A stretch of DNA of 64,000 bases from Ostrinia nubilalis (lineage: Eukaryota; Arthropoda; Insecta; Lepidoptera; Crambidae): contig NC_087095.1 of the NCBI RefSeq assembly GCF_963855985.1, positions 3,358,001 through 3,422,000 of the forward strand, given 5' to 3'. This document shows, in pieces, positions 32,367 to 44,432 of this stretch. Each line of letters opens with the position of its first letter. Within the stretch, counting starts at the first letter, position 1. A program made the position numbers and the translations under genes. Below the pieces are notes generated by a model, which was not told where the DNA came from, ran no database searches, and saw only the letters and a list, made by a program, of their open reading frames with translations.

Positions 32367-32665
32367 TATTCTATTGTTTTATCACTTATAAACCACCAAT
32401 ACTGCAAAAAAATAAAAAACAAATAAAAATTGCCATGAATAAAAAACTAACGTAACTGGTATTGTGGGGGCCGCGCGGACCCCAACACGCACATATCTTC
32501 GTCCTAGTGAATGATGCAGAGCTGAAATGCCTGCATCAGACGCGAGTAGCGCCGAAATGAGAATACAAAAAATTTTGGCTGCCCACGATACGTAGCTTCT
32601 TAGAAATCAAAGAAAACGTCATGCGTGGGGGCCGCGCGGCCCCCACGATACCAGTTAAGGGTTAA

Positions 32666-35206
32666 AAACGGAGTCGCTAGTGGTCATCGGATAGAACCAC
32701 ATCTATGCTAGGAGTCATCATCGTGTTACGCCTTGTTGACACGTTAATCATTTTCCTAGAGCTGGAAAAGTGGCCATCAAAGTACACTTACCTAAGCGTA
32801 CCCTTAAACCTACTCGTAAAATAGAGATACGTTTGTCTCCCTCCCAGAAATAAAAGTTCATAATGTTACTTTCTGCAAATACGTAGGCTTGAACAAGTTG
32901 AAAAGCGCTTTCACACGTCCCAAAACTTTAAATTGGCTTTTGTTTTTCAGCTGCTTTTCCAGACTCCACTGTATTATTACTATCTGTGCTACTGCTCACT
33001 CACTTCTAAACTCTTTTTGTTTTTCATATACTTTTCAGCTTTGTGTTCTTTAATACCTACCGACCCACATCACCACCTTGGTACTTAAAACGGTATTTAA
33101 TGACGTCATATTACCGGGTGTCACTACACGTACACGGTGTGGGTTCTCGACTGGAACAGCCAGACATTACCTTATGCTCCAAGCAGAAAAAAGGCGTGTG
33201 GGCGAGAGCATTGTACGATAACAGTACCTTACTGCAAAAGCGTACTCGAATCGCGATGCCTACAACAACCTTTGTATACTTAAGTAATTGTAATTAGTGG
33301 TGGTAAAATAACTACTGAGATTTAAAGAGTCGACAGTTCAGAATTTCTCGTCTACATGTGTCCTATAGTAGACTAAGGCTGAGTTGTACCGTCTAACTTT
33401 ATCGGGGTGATTTTCGTGTGGAGTTTGACAGATTTTTGACGTTAGTTAAAGTTTTAGTTGCGGCTTTAAATGGGTTTACAGATTTTCAGATGTCAAATAC
33501 TTATCTGCTTTTTAGTGACTAATTAGAACTTATTTATTTATTGCCCAGCCTATTTGAAACATGCAAATCGTACCTGGGTGAATATCCCAAACACGTTTTT
33601 TACGCGGCGGAGCTGAGAATCGATGGGAGAAATGTAACTAGAGCGATGATTTTTTTTCTGTATATAGTTTAAACAGCGTTACGTAGTATTACGAACGTCT
33701 TTTCGAAAATGAGGTTGTCTGGGAGACTAGATGTTGGATAGCGAGTGTCATATTTCAGGAAAAAGCGGTGAAGCCCGAAGCAGGAGGCCTCACCTGACTC
33801 TGGACCATCGCCAACGTCCATTCCATTCCAGTCTCTACCACCACCACCATGTCTTATTTTTTGGTTTATCGGCCAATAAACATGGTGGTATTTAAGGGAA
33901 CTTTAGTACTAGCATTCCATCTGATTTTATAAGCTCAGTTGTGATTTCATTATCTCCTGGTACATACCTTGTTGTTTTTAATAGGGCATTCTAATCTCGC
34001 TCAAGCTAAAGTCTAGGATATCTTCGCTACAGTGTCGGAATAATCTCGATCTTCAGCCTAATTACTAGTAGTGCTTCTTAATCTCTCCTAGCAGCTTAGG
34101 CATTTACCAAAATGGTTCTGCTATCTTCCTTATTCATGTTGGTAGGTATATTCAATTTGGTCCTCGCAAATACATACTTTCGATGTATTACATAAAAAAT
34201 TGTCTCTATAATACACTTTGTATCAGCGTGAGGTCTTGGATGGCTATTTATACATCGATACTAAGCAAAATCTTAAAAACAGATAAGAATAGTTCTGAAA
34301 CAGCTAAAATTTCCCTAGTCTCGTAGGTTGCAATCTATTCTGCCACTCGAGCTGAAAATTCGTGGGGTTTTGGAGCTGGATTGGCACTGGTCGTGGCTTA
34401 GGCTTCATCAGTCAACATCTTTTGAGCATCTTTTATTCGGAATTCTTCTATTTCGGTGATCACTTCTTCTTCTTCCTCGGTCCCTCACTGATGAGGATCG
34501 CGACCGCAGATAGTGTTCCTCCATAGACTGCGGTCATAAGCTGTGTGGTGATCGGAGAATGCACATGTGATTAAATTGCCTGTTCGTCTAAAAATGATTA
34601 CTACATTTTGATTTTTGCAGTACTATTAGGGTGCAGCTCAGTACGCTTTTACAGTTCTGGCATCTTTTGCTAGGCCTTCTCTCTCCATGAGGCTGGCTGG
34701 ATTTAGTCCTCCGTTTCTTAATTGTACTACTTTCATTTAGCTCATTGTCGCTAGGTTTGCATAGTTTTCCGTTAAATTAGCCTGTCACAAACATGTAATG
34801 TGTTAGTTCAGTAGCTGGTATAGGTCTAGAAATATCTTCATACTTAATCTCCACTTCGCTTGGTCTTTAGCGAATAATTAGATGCGTAATTCTGAGTGTA
34901 GGATAGGTATGATACCATCATGAAAACTTGGCTAGCTTGGACCAACATTTTTACTTAGGGCTAGAGTTGGTTTCTGAGTTTGAGGGTCATGTATAAGGTA
35001 TGATGTCTTTGTGATGAGTCTAGAATAACGGGGCTGTTGGCGGCTAGAGCCAGAAAGTTTGGGATTTGTTCTCTATGGAGGGATTTTGCCGTTATCACCA
35101 TGCTTAGCAGGCTGGTTGGTAGTTCCAGTATGGTAGTATAATACCTGGAAAGATGCTGCAGCCCACCCTCCAGTATTTTAATTGCTTAGTCGCCTCTTAA
35201 GACTTA
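32666..35206. other. No gene seen; scattered repeat scraps
   Basis: Contains a partial MITE of the GGCTGRGTTGCA family (33378-33460) and degenerate repeat text (for example 34480-34560 and 35000-35200) that I could not assign. Confidence 0.5.
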
Positions 35207-35949
35207 TAGCCTGACCAGGAACATAAAAACCCTCGCCATGTTGCGGAAAACTAATGGTACTAATTTCTTTTAATGGCAACAGTAACTGAAAACTTCATTA
35301 ACATGTCACCTTGCATGTCAGTCTATTGCTGTCAAAGTGTAAACAAACTTTATTTTAAATGTGCGCAATTGATTTTGTGAATTACATTGCTAAAATCTTT
35401 TTATAGTCGTGAAAGAAAAGTGGTTCACAATGTGTTAAAGTATTTGTCGAAGAGAAATACTAAGGGTTCGGACAATATTTTCATTGAATAATTTTGCCGA
35501 CAAGGGTGTCAAATTGACTGACATGTTTATCGTATAATACAGTCCACTATGAAAATTAGCTGTGGTTTGTTTCAACTACCTATTTTAAAGTTTTTTGTCA
35601 CTTTCTAAGTGTTGAATTTTATGGAATTGGGAAAGAAGTACCGAGTTTGAAGCGTTCATGAGCAGACATTGCAGTTGAATATTCAAGTTCTGAATTTGAT
35701 TATTGATGAATAATAAAATAAATCCTACTACCTCGATTGATGTTTTCATTTGATTTATTTAAACCAGGTTACCTATAATTATATTTTTTCGTTAATTCAT
35801 GAAAATATCAAATTAGCCCGTAATCCTGAATCCTGATACATAAAGTTAGCCTATTAATTTAACACAGGTACGACTGTACTCAGTGTTGCACTATCAAATG
35901 CAATTGACGCGCCTCTATGCCAGGGTTTTTATGTTCCTGGTCAGGCTAT
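35207..35949. mobile_element. TA-type MITE, TIR GCCTGACCAGGAACATAAAA
   Basis: Perfect ~28 bp inverted repeats start TATAGCCTGACCAGGAACAT and continue AAAAACCCT, mirrored at 35923-35949. TATA abuts both ends. About 740 bp, no ORF recognised. Confidence 0.78.
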
Positions 35950-36104
35950 ACATGGGAAGATCTGATGCTTTTTAGGGTCACAACACAGGCCTGAATATTG
36001 TTATTAATTATAAACATCTTTACTGGATAATAATACTTAATTGATTACAAATAAATAAGTAATTTGAGACAAACATCCATAACATTCGTAATTCCGCTGT
36101 ATAA

Positions 36105-36310
36105 ATAAATTTCGGTGGATTGGTTCTTAATTCCGGTGGCTCAAATACAATTTCGGTGGCTCTTGATAATTTCAAATTAACATATCTCGAGAAGTATTAA
36201 TAATATTTTGATCTCTACCATATAATTGAATAATACAAGTCATTTACTATTATTTCTGCCACAAAAAAGTTTTGGAAAGTGGAAATTAAAATTCGCCACC
36301 GGAATTAGGC
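36105..36310. repeat. Cluster of AATTYCGGTGGC motifs
   Basis: Three direct copies (36110, 36131, 36151) and one inverted copy (GCCACCGGAATT, about 36295) lie within 200 bp. Possibly the end of an unrecognised transposon. Confidence 0.5.
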
Positions 36311-36716
36311 AAAAAACGAGTTTGTTGATATTCACCCACCTACTTTGTATGGTGAAAAACCATTGCCTGATGCTGTGTTCGAATTTAAAATTACTTTTGA
36401 GCGTTATTTTGCTAAATGCAATCCTGTGGCTATTTTGTTACAAGCCAAATTCTTAAAAGTTATGAATACTTACTTAATTAAAACTAAGTAATCTACTAAT
36501 TACGGATTGCTACAAAAAATATGTATAGTAGCTACGTTGCTCCACAAATTGCAATAAAATTCACTCCCTTTGCCAATCCCTCATTTTTCATTCCGTCGCA
36601 GTCGCCTGCGCATAACGACCGAGTTCCGTTGGGTAACTTAATAACCAGAAACTAGACCTCGTCATAGTCTATGCCCTAAGTAATGAACGTCATAAGACGC
36701 TGGCTAAAATAAAGTA

Positions 36717-37295
36717 GCGCTTGCTCAGTCAATGCCTGAGGCATGGGAGTTGCACGGGAGGGGTGACATTGACATATTATGACGTGACAGAGCATACAAA
36801 TCTGAAGCTTAATTAAAGTTTCTCTGGAGATTCCGTGGAGGGTAGTTGAACGGGAAGCATGGTCGATCTGTTTTAATGGTTTCAAATTATTATTTAATAA
36901 ACTTTAGTGTACAAATTTGGTGTTATTTTGTGTTGTAACTTGTAAAGTGCAGTGAAGTGATAAATTATAAAAAACATTGAAATACTTCGAATTTGAGCGC
37001 GCATCGAGTGTCGAGTTGGTTGTCGTATGAACAACCCGCTTTGGACCCGGTGGCGTCTCGAAACCTGCTTACGGGCATACTTAACTCCACGGAATCCATG
37101 AAAAATCAATAGAACTAAACACCCACGTTCTATTGATACCTATGTCAATTATTTTTCACTCGACATTGGCAGAAATAAACCTCCCAGAGAGGTTTGGTAG
37201 CCACTAAAAAAAAAAAGTTTCTCTGACTTTTGACATCTCAATAACACCCTCCCCGTACCGCTCCCATACCTCAAGCACTGACTGAGTCAAGCCCC
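36717..37295. mobile_element. TA-type MITE with ~50 bp TIRs
   Basis: The left end GCGCTTGCTCAGTCAATGCC is mirrored at 37249-37295, flanked by TA at 36715-36716 and 37296-37297. 579 bp, non-coding. Confidence 0.72.
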
Positions 37296-37673
37296 TAGAC
37301 CCTTAGTGTACAAATCGACATAAAAAACGCCTGTTTATAGCTAAAAGAGGAAATAAATATCTCGTTTGAAGGGTCTGTAATAAAGTGGATGGAATTATGC
37401 CATTTATGAAATGCGGAGTGGTCAACCCGACACAAATAACGGGATTATCTTGCAAACTGCATTACCTTGCGCTATGATAAAACATGTATAGGTCGGTGTG
37501 GGTTTGATAGAGTATTGTGAGACACTAAAAAGTATACAAAAAAAATACAATATTTACAAAAAAGGAAAATAAAAGTTAAATTAAAAAAGTATCCCTATCC
37601 CCAGATCTGTCGGTGAGGTTAGCGGTGCCCAAAAGGCTGGCAGCGTTTCCGCGTTGGATCGCTAGGCTTAAAC

Positions 37674-38469
37674 CACAGTAGATAAATCAAACAGTACGGA
37701 AGCTTCATACAAACGCTCGAAATCAGACTCACGCACACAGCTCTAGACGCACGCTTTACACGGGCTCTAAGCGAACCTCGCAGTCCATCCGTCGCGAGTG
37801 TCGCGCGCGTTGTGTTTTTAATAATAATTATATTGCATGCGCTGTCCGCTGTATTTTTAAAAACATGCCACGAGTGTATTGCGTAGTATACGGCTGCTTG
37901 AACTCGGCATCTTCAAAACCAGAACTTTAATTTTTTAAACTTCGTAATAATTCTGAATTGTAAAAATGATTAAATATTACTTTTTAAATAAAGTGCTTAC
38001 ATCTGATTTTGTAATAGTTCTTTTTAAATTACGTAATTACGCTTTTTAACAATTTATGTGTTCTATTTGATAAAGTAATTTGCTCCGCACGCTTTTGTAC
38101 TAAGTGATGAACTGTATTTAAAATGAGGCAATAGGTATGTGAAAGTAAGTATCCGGTATTTTATTTATGAGAATAGATCTTCTACCGGCCTCTTATAATA
38201 CTTAATCAATTTATTCGATTATGTATTCGATCATTATAGAACCTAATTAACGTTTTATTTTTTGTTAACTACTTAGTCAATTAATTTATTCCATTAGGTA
38301 TTTGATAATAAAAAAAACCTAAATAAACGTTTTAATAAATAAGTAAGTAAGAACCTTATTATTTTATAAAGATTAAGAGTGCCAACCCTAACACTCAGTT
38401 GAAGTGTAGGTATTTAACTCGCCGAAAGGGCTAAGTTTCCGTACTGCTTTAGCTCATATATATACTGTG
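37674..38469 (+). mobile_element. THAP-bearing element, P-superfamily-like, 7-8 bp TSD
   Basis: Ends CACAGTAGATAAATCA and mirror of CACAGTATATATATGA are flanked by (G)CTTAAAC at 37666-37673 and 38469-38476. A second mirrored block, CAGTACGGAA, lies ~20 bp inside. It carries a THAP-domain start (37865). THAP plus an 8 bp duplication points to the P superfamily. Because TTAA lies in the duplication, Kolobok is the alternative. Confidence 0.72.
37865..37960 (+). pseudogene. THAP domain N-terminus remnant
   Basis: MPRVYCVVYGCLNSASSKPE, L-stop, then FFKLRNNSEL. The C-x4-C pair, the GC-N step and the FF hydrophobic strand match the start of THAP zinc fingers. The rest of the finger (C-x2-H) and the transposase are not visible. 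Confidence 0.65.
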
Positions 38470-38832
38470 CTTAAACGCTGGCCAAGGTAGAACCCGGCCT
38501 TCTGGTCACCGGTGACCTCGATGATGCGGGAGGAAAGCTCAGTGAAAAGCTTTTTGGCCTCCGGGCCCCAAGGTCCCAGCGTTTCCACGCCGAACTTATG
38601 TACTCATAATATGTAGATAGGCATGTAACTTCAACAATAGTTATTGTAACTTGACTTCAAATGTTACTTTGAAACGTTGAACTAGACCTAAGATTTTTAA
38701 GATAAATTATCGCGCTAAATCCGAATTTTATGTTTGTCCTCAATACAATTCTATTACCGTAATATTGGATTAATATACATATAACTTTAAGCGTACTAAA
38801 GCTGTAAGTAGAACCACAAGCAAAGTCTAGTT

Positions 38833-40180
38833 CAGTGTTTTTCGACCTGTGGGCCGCGACCCTCTGGGGGGTTGCGAAGCCTCTATAGGGGGGTCGCAAG
38901 AGTTCGCAAAAACTACCTCAGTAAAAAAACAGTAAAGTTTTAACCCTTTCAGCACAGAATAATACGAAAGTGCGTTCGACTTTGAAAAAATCTAGTGAAT
39001 TGGTAAATCAATTTTACCGCGCCAAGACGCTTCCGATCGATCGTACGGTTCGATATATTTGCTATTTTTCATACAAAAACTTTCAATGGCGTTCAGTCGG
39101 TGCTGTGTTGAGTGACAAAGATGGACGTGTACCTGACTACGGGAGGCGTGAAAAGTATTAATATATTTAATTTACTTCTTTTGTGGATTTCAATGAATTT
39201 TGTGCGTATTAATTTAAATTATATCCTTAAAAAATATAATTCGCTTTAATTTTATAAAAAGTTAGATGTAGCCGAGTACCAAGTACTCCTAAAGTTCTAC
39301 AGCACGAGCGTGCATGTCGGGACGATGTTTGAATTTTTAGTAATGTAAGTAATGGAAACCTTTCAAATCTTTTAAAGGCCTGAACATCAGATTTACTCTA
39401 GAATAAACTCAAGAATGTCTCCGAGACACATAACCACCAAATAGTACAAATCCGCTGTAGAAAATACAGCCACCAGTGAAAATATCGAGAGGATACCAGG
39501 ATTCTAGTACCAATAGATGAACCAAAATGATCCCTTTCATGAAAATATCTAACCCCATGTGTTATTGAATAATAGCCTCGACATCTGGGATTAAAAAAAA
39601 AAGTTATTACTAAAAACGAAAGCTCATGTTCAATTTTAAGATGCTACTACCCCCAAAATTCAGGTTTTGACAGAGTTCTAGGTTAGGGCTATGAGCTATT
39701 TTTGAATTTTTTTGCAGAAATTAGTATCTAATTACGATATCATGTCTTTATGAAGAATAATAAAGCTCCTTATATCTAAAATGTCTTTTTTTAATTAGTT
39801 TAAATTGTAATTGTAATGAAATAGCTATTCATAGGTCCATGACGGATTGATACGATCGTGCGGGGGGGTTTAGGGGGGTTAAAGTCACCCCCTAAATTTT
39901 TTCGCTATTTTTCTCTATTTACTAAGATCCTAAAGACCCCAGAAACTAACGCGATTTTTTAGAAATCGTCAATTTTTTCTCTCGTGCTGAAAGGGTTAAA
40001 GACAGATTTATCCGAAATCGAATCATGCAATGCATATAAATGTTGTATGGATTAAAAAACAACCCTCCCTACAACATCTTTATAACCTTAAAAAATGCAT
40101 GAAAAAAAAGCGGTCGGAGGGTCGCAAAATATTTTTTCGTACTAGGGGGGTCTTGTCATGAAAAAGGTTGAAAAACACTG
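38833..40180. mobile_element. hAT element, Charlie/SPIN-like ends, TSD GTCTAGTT
   Basis: It begins CAGTGTTTTTCGACCTGTGG and ends GGTTGAAAAACACTG, with exact 8 bp GTCTAGTT on both sides (38825-38832, 40181-40188). Without its 1.05 kb insert it would be ~300 bp, the same family as the MITE at 9461-9662. Confidence 0.88.
38944..39995. mobile_element. piggyBac-type MITE, TTAA TSD, nested in hAT
   Basis: TTAA (38940-38943 and 39996-39999) flanks the TIR CCCTTTCAGCAC and its mirror GTGCTGAAAGGG. 1052 bp, no transposase. It is a different family from the 25915-32661 element (different TIR). Confidence 0.82.
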
Positions 40181-40240
40181 GTCTAGTTTATTAAGCTTAT
40201 CAAACTACACCACAACACCGTTGACCAGACCCGCTGCATT

Positions 40241-40402
40241 AAGGCCTATTCAGACCTAAGCGGTATTCGCTACCGTCTGCGGCAGAGAAAACCCAGTGGG
40301 TATGCGGTAATAATACTGTTCAGACCTAAGCGGTATTCGGTGCGGTGGTATGTACCTCTACCCACAGCGGCAGCGAATATCGCTCAGGTTTGAATAGGCC
40401 TT
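40241..40402. repeat. MITE with TIR AAGGCCTATTCAGACCTAAG
   Basis: The ~30 bp TIRs are imperfect mirrors; the phrase TTCAGACCTAAGCGGTATTCG is repeated directly in the middle. 162 bp. Confidence 0.7.
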
Positions 40403-40680
40403 TACGCAGGCCATGCACCGCACGACCGTCGATCCTACCGGTGTTCCCGGGGCGTTACCATCGCATGCATAATGTATCGTTGCACTGATAGAATGCTGTA
40501 TTAGGGATGTGACTGTAATCATAATTTACTTCATTGCTCTAGCTGTGAGAATTATAACGTAATTACGTGCACGTCAAACAGATTTGTTTGTACAAATACA
40601 AATAATTCAGGCCACCTTTTTGAGGTTTTTAACATGAACAGTGAATTTGTGTGAAAAAAATAGCCCACCACGTTGAATTA

Positions 40681-40840
40681 CGAGGGGTGTTCAAAAAGTA
40701 ATGAGAATGGGATATTTCTAGCCATCACAAAAATCTGAAAAAAATTGGGCAGGTAGCTTTTCTTCACTAGAAACTGGTAAAAATTCATTTAAGGTCAGGC
40801 TAGAAATATCCCATTTTCATCACTTTCTGAACATCCCTCG
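40681..40840. mobile_element. mariner MITE, TIR CGAGGGGTGTTCAAAAAGTA
   Basis: TA flanks a 160 bp element whose ~43 bp ends mirror each other (CGAGGG(G/A)TGTTCA(A/G)AAAGT(A/G)ATGA...). No ORF. Confidence 0.82.
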
Positions 40841-42337
40841 TACATTCATGGTAATTTTCATTGATTTTGTTGAACCTTTTATATATTTGCATTATGAGTT
40901 TAACCGGAAAGAAATCTAGTCATTTAGTACAAATTACTGGCATTACTTACTCTATAATGCTCATGTAAACGTGTATACTCTTATTTATGTATAATCGACA
41001 CTCGACAGTTAAGATTCAGTCCTTAACCAGCATGCGGTGTTGTATAATCTCTCTAACCTTCGCTCCCATTCTTTATGGCAATTCTGTCAAGATGTAAGTA
41101 GAGTGGTGTGGTCATATTATAAACGTAGATTCAAATCATACACGTATTCACTGACGTTACTATAATAATAATCAAAAATTAGATGTGCCATAAACTTTTG
41201 ATGTCAATCATTCACATGCAAATGATAGCGACTATTAAACACTAAATACTGCCTCCAACCGATTTCGGCAGTCAGCCACGCTTTCTTCACTTTTGACATG
41301 ATAATAAATACCGGTTATTGCTTGTATACCATACTTTAATGAATATTCTATTAGACGTTTTATTGAACAGAATAGAAACATTATTCGTCTGTCGTATTCA
41401 GTACATGTGATATAATTGAGATCGAGAGTCATTGTAACAAACAGCAGCTGTCCATTTTATAAAATTAATAGTGTCATAACACTTTTTCGCCTGTTTCTTT
41501 CGTTTATGTATTGATTTTTATTGTATTTTAAGTTACAAAATTAAAATAATAATGCGAAAGTGAAAGTTTCCTTAAAAAGACATAAACGCGCTCCGTTTGT
41601 AATAATAACATTATTATTAATAATATGTATTATTATTTTGTAAATGTGACTATTATACCAACATAATTACCTGTTACATGTTTATACGGCTTTATACTAT
41701 CATACTTCAGAAGGCGAAGTTTAATTTTTCGTAGGGCGGTCATGAAAATTCTTCCTGCGATAAACCGTCACGCAAGCCAAGTCGGGGGTAAAATTTAAGA
41801 TGATATAATACAGTAGTAATATGCCTACGAAATTCGTAGGCAGGTCGATTTCGTAGGCACTACCGCGATTACTATTAAAAGCTTTCTGCTTCGGAGACGC
41901 TCGTAGAAAGATTTTTATGAACGAACTCATTATTGAAATTTCAAAACAAATTAATTGTAATTTGGGTTCCAAATAAATCAAATTATTTTATTATCAAAAT
42001 ACATGGCTTTTCAACATACGAGTACAATTTATTGAGCTGTAGTTCAATACAACACCTGTTTGAATCGCTCTGTTTAAATATTTCGAAGGCTATTTCAGAA
42101 CGAACCTAAGTTTAACAAAGAAGACTCTAATTTATCATACAAAAACCACTCGTAACATAAACCAGACGATATAATACATTTACTTTGTTTACTTTAGTGT
42201 TAACAGAAGCTCGCTTTATCATTTCCAAGGTAACGTTAATTATAGAAAGCAGCATATTAAGCTTAACACTGAGGCAAAAATTGCATATCCTATCCTATTA
42301 AAATAACAAAGGCCTGTCATTCTATTATTTATTGAAA

Positions 42338-42541
42338 ACGATAATGCTACTTAATATTACAAATTTGAAAGTTGTATGGATGTCTGAATGTTTGTTACGC
42401 TTTGACGCAAAAACGACTGAACGGATTTTGATGAAACTTTACAGTACTTATTATTGTTTATAACTCAGAATAACATATAGGTGATATGACGATCTGTGAC
42501 AAACTGAATTTCACGCGTGTGAAGCCGCAGGCAAAAGCTAG
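42338..42541 (+). mobile_element. Short non-autonomous Helitron (older copy)
   Basis: Diverged relative of the 54319 Helitron: shared TTACGCTTT, CGGATTTTGATGAAA and the 3' hairpin region TTCACGCG...GAAGCCGC followed by AAAAGCTAG, then T. 5' end approximate. Confidence 0.72.
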
Positions 42542-43207
42542 TCTTTTAATATTTATGTGCACTTTATGCACAATATAGGAACTATTTATTACTCATTACC
42601 TGGGCACTCTACCGTTCAACCGTTGTTAGTTAAATAACATAACCGATTAAATATTATGAGAGATTTACAGACTCACTTCACTGGCTCATTTAATTACCTA
42701 AAGAGTTTGTTAATAAGCATTTAAACCCGGTGGTAAATTAAATATCGCTAATAACCGTGCTCAGCATCGCAACCAATCGATCACATCGGTTCACGTTCCG
42801 CTCTCTCGAGTACTCGAGTAGTATACTCGATACTAATCGGAAGTGAACTGTGCGCTCGTTTCATCATTCGAATAGCTATTAATATTCGCACCTTTCCTCT
42901 TCGATAGAACGTTGCGATTTGGTTGTGTGTGATTTGAGATAGGAAACCAATGATATCGCGAAAAAGCTGCCATAATTTTTAAAGGAAGAAGGAAAAAATA
43001 TTTATTTGGTACCTTAAATAAAAAAAATATAAGTCAACATAAGAGAAAAACAAAAATGCTGATTTAATTTCGTATTTCCTTTGTCAGTGGATGTGGTTTG
43101 CGATTAGCAGTATCTGTTCGTCACTTAGTTCGTTTCAAACCTAAAACAATTGGTTTATAGTTCCAAGTACCATGTATAATAGATCTCATCATACCTACGA
43201 GTACCTC

Positions 43208-43248
43208 GTCGTTTCAGCCAAATGGCGTCCACTGCTGGACAAAGGCCT
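43208..43248 (-). mobile_element. RTE 3' terminal scrap
   Basis: GTTTCAGCCAAATGGCGTCC then ACTGCTGGACAAAGGCC is the antisense of the RTE C-terminal FVQQWT(P/S)FG-stop. A more decayed one is at 44553-44592. Confidence 0.7.
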
Positions 43249-44370
43249 ATTACATACGAGTACCTACTCGTACCTATGTAAATACTACAGTGACAACTGG
43301 TGACAAAACACCGTGGGAAAAACTGTCTTTCCCATTTCACACTTAACCTTCGAAGCGGAGAAAGCAATAATTCTCACTCTGCATTACCTCAACACAACTT
43401 CAAATCATTTCACACAATCATCATATCAAGTCGAAAGAAATCTAGCATTTTTCGTTTTGTTTTCCATTCTATAAAAAGAGTCGTCTCTATAAATCATTTT
43501 CCAACGGCCGCTCGACTCTATTTATACTAGAGATTTGCAACAAAATAAATAGATTGAACTACTGAATACCTACGACATTCCTTTGTAGAGACAAGGCCGA
43601 ACGCCTACTTCAATAATATTTTGACTCACTTCCTATACTCGTACTATCTGCTATCTAGCTCTAGGTAGGGGTACGATCTGATTTATATTTATTATTTTAT
43701 CGCTGGACGTTGCCAGACATCAAAATATTTTATGAAATAAAATGTACAAAATAAATAAACGAGACTTGATTTTGGGACATATTAAATTACAGTAATAGTT
43801 TAGATAATAAAATCCGTAATCAGATTTTTAATTGTCTAAATTCTTAAGAATCACTAGTGAATCTGCTTTTAACTTGTTGATTTTAACACCTGAGTTCATA
43901 AGCTTTATACATATAATTCAATTGGATGGAAACAATCAAGAATCTAAGTAACAGAAAGTAATAAATATTTGTCATTTTATTTGAAACATAATAATTATTC
44001 TAGATACTGCAATACAATTTGAATTAGTATAATAATGAAGTTAGTAAATACTTCGTGCTAATAATAATTTATCAAGTATGATTATTTCAGTCATAAATAA
44101 AGCAGTAAGAAAATTAGACAGACAGTTTAGTATTGATTTATTAACTCTAAATAACACTATTAATTATGTAAAATACAGAATACTTAACATTTTCACACCT
44201 ATTTTGCATTATATCAATCTAGGCATTTAAAAAATAATAAGTTTAATATAAATCAAGTAAATAAATCTTTATTTCGCTTTTTAAAGCCAATACTGTTGTG
44301 CTCCTAAACTCTTTCAATGAAATTCTGAAATTATACTAAAAATCCTATATTTTAAACGCAACCTATCTTG

Positions 44371-44432
44371 ATGACGTAGTGGCGCAGTTGAAGAGAACGT
44401 AGAGGGATCCAGGTTCGATTCCCGGTGGAGTT
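44371..44432 (+). mobile_element. tRNA-like SINE head
   Basis: Box A-like TAGTGGCGCAGTTG and box B GGTTCGATTCCCGG are present. The anticodon arm does not fold and no acceptor stem closes. Treated as a SINE remnant. Confidence 0.6.

Larger units (their letters stand above)
25915..32661 (-). mobile_element. piggyBac-like element, TTAA TSD, 6.7 kb with insertions
   Basis: TTAA at 25911-25914 and 32662-32665 flank perfect 17 bp TIRs, CCCTTAACTGGTATCGT and its mirror. TTAA with CCC-starting TIRs is the piggyBac signature. Both subterminal zones hold the palindrome GGGGGCCGCGCGGCCCCC or a variant. The transposase is reduced to an N-terminal remnant (32151-32366). The rest is later insertions: a LINE (26093-30640) and a mariner (30661-31889). 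Confidence 0.88.
37600..38606 (-). mobile_element. LINE ORF C-terminal fragment split by a P-like element
   Basis: On the minus strand, 38606-38469 reads HKFGVETLGPWGPEAKKLF then IIEVTGDQKAGFYLGQRLS. After the inserted element, 37673-37600 continues LAIQRGNAASLLGTANLTD. The 'TGDxxAGxxLxQRxSLAIQRGNAAS' text is a conserved tail of some insect LINE proteins; clade not fixed. Confidence 0.7.
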
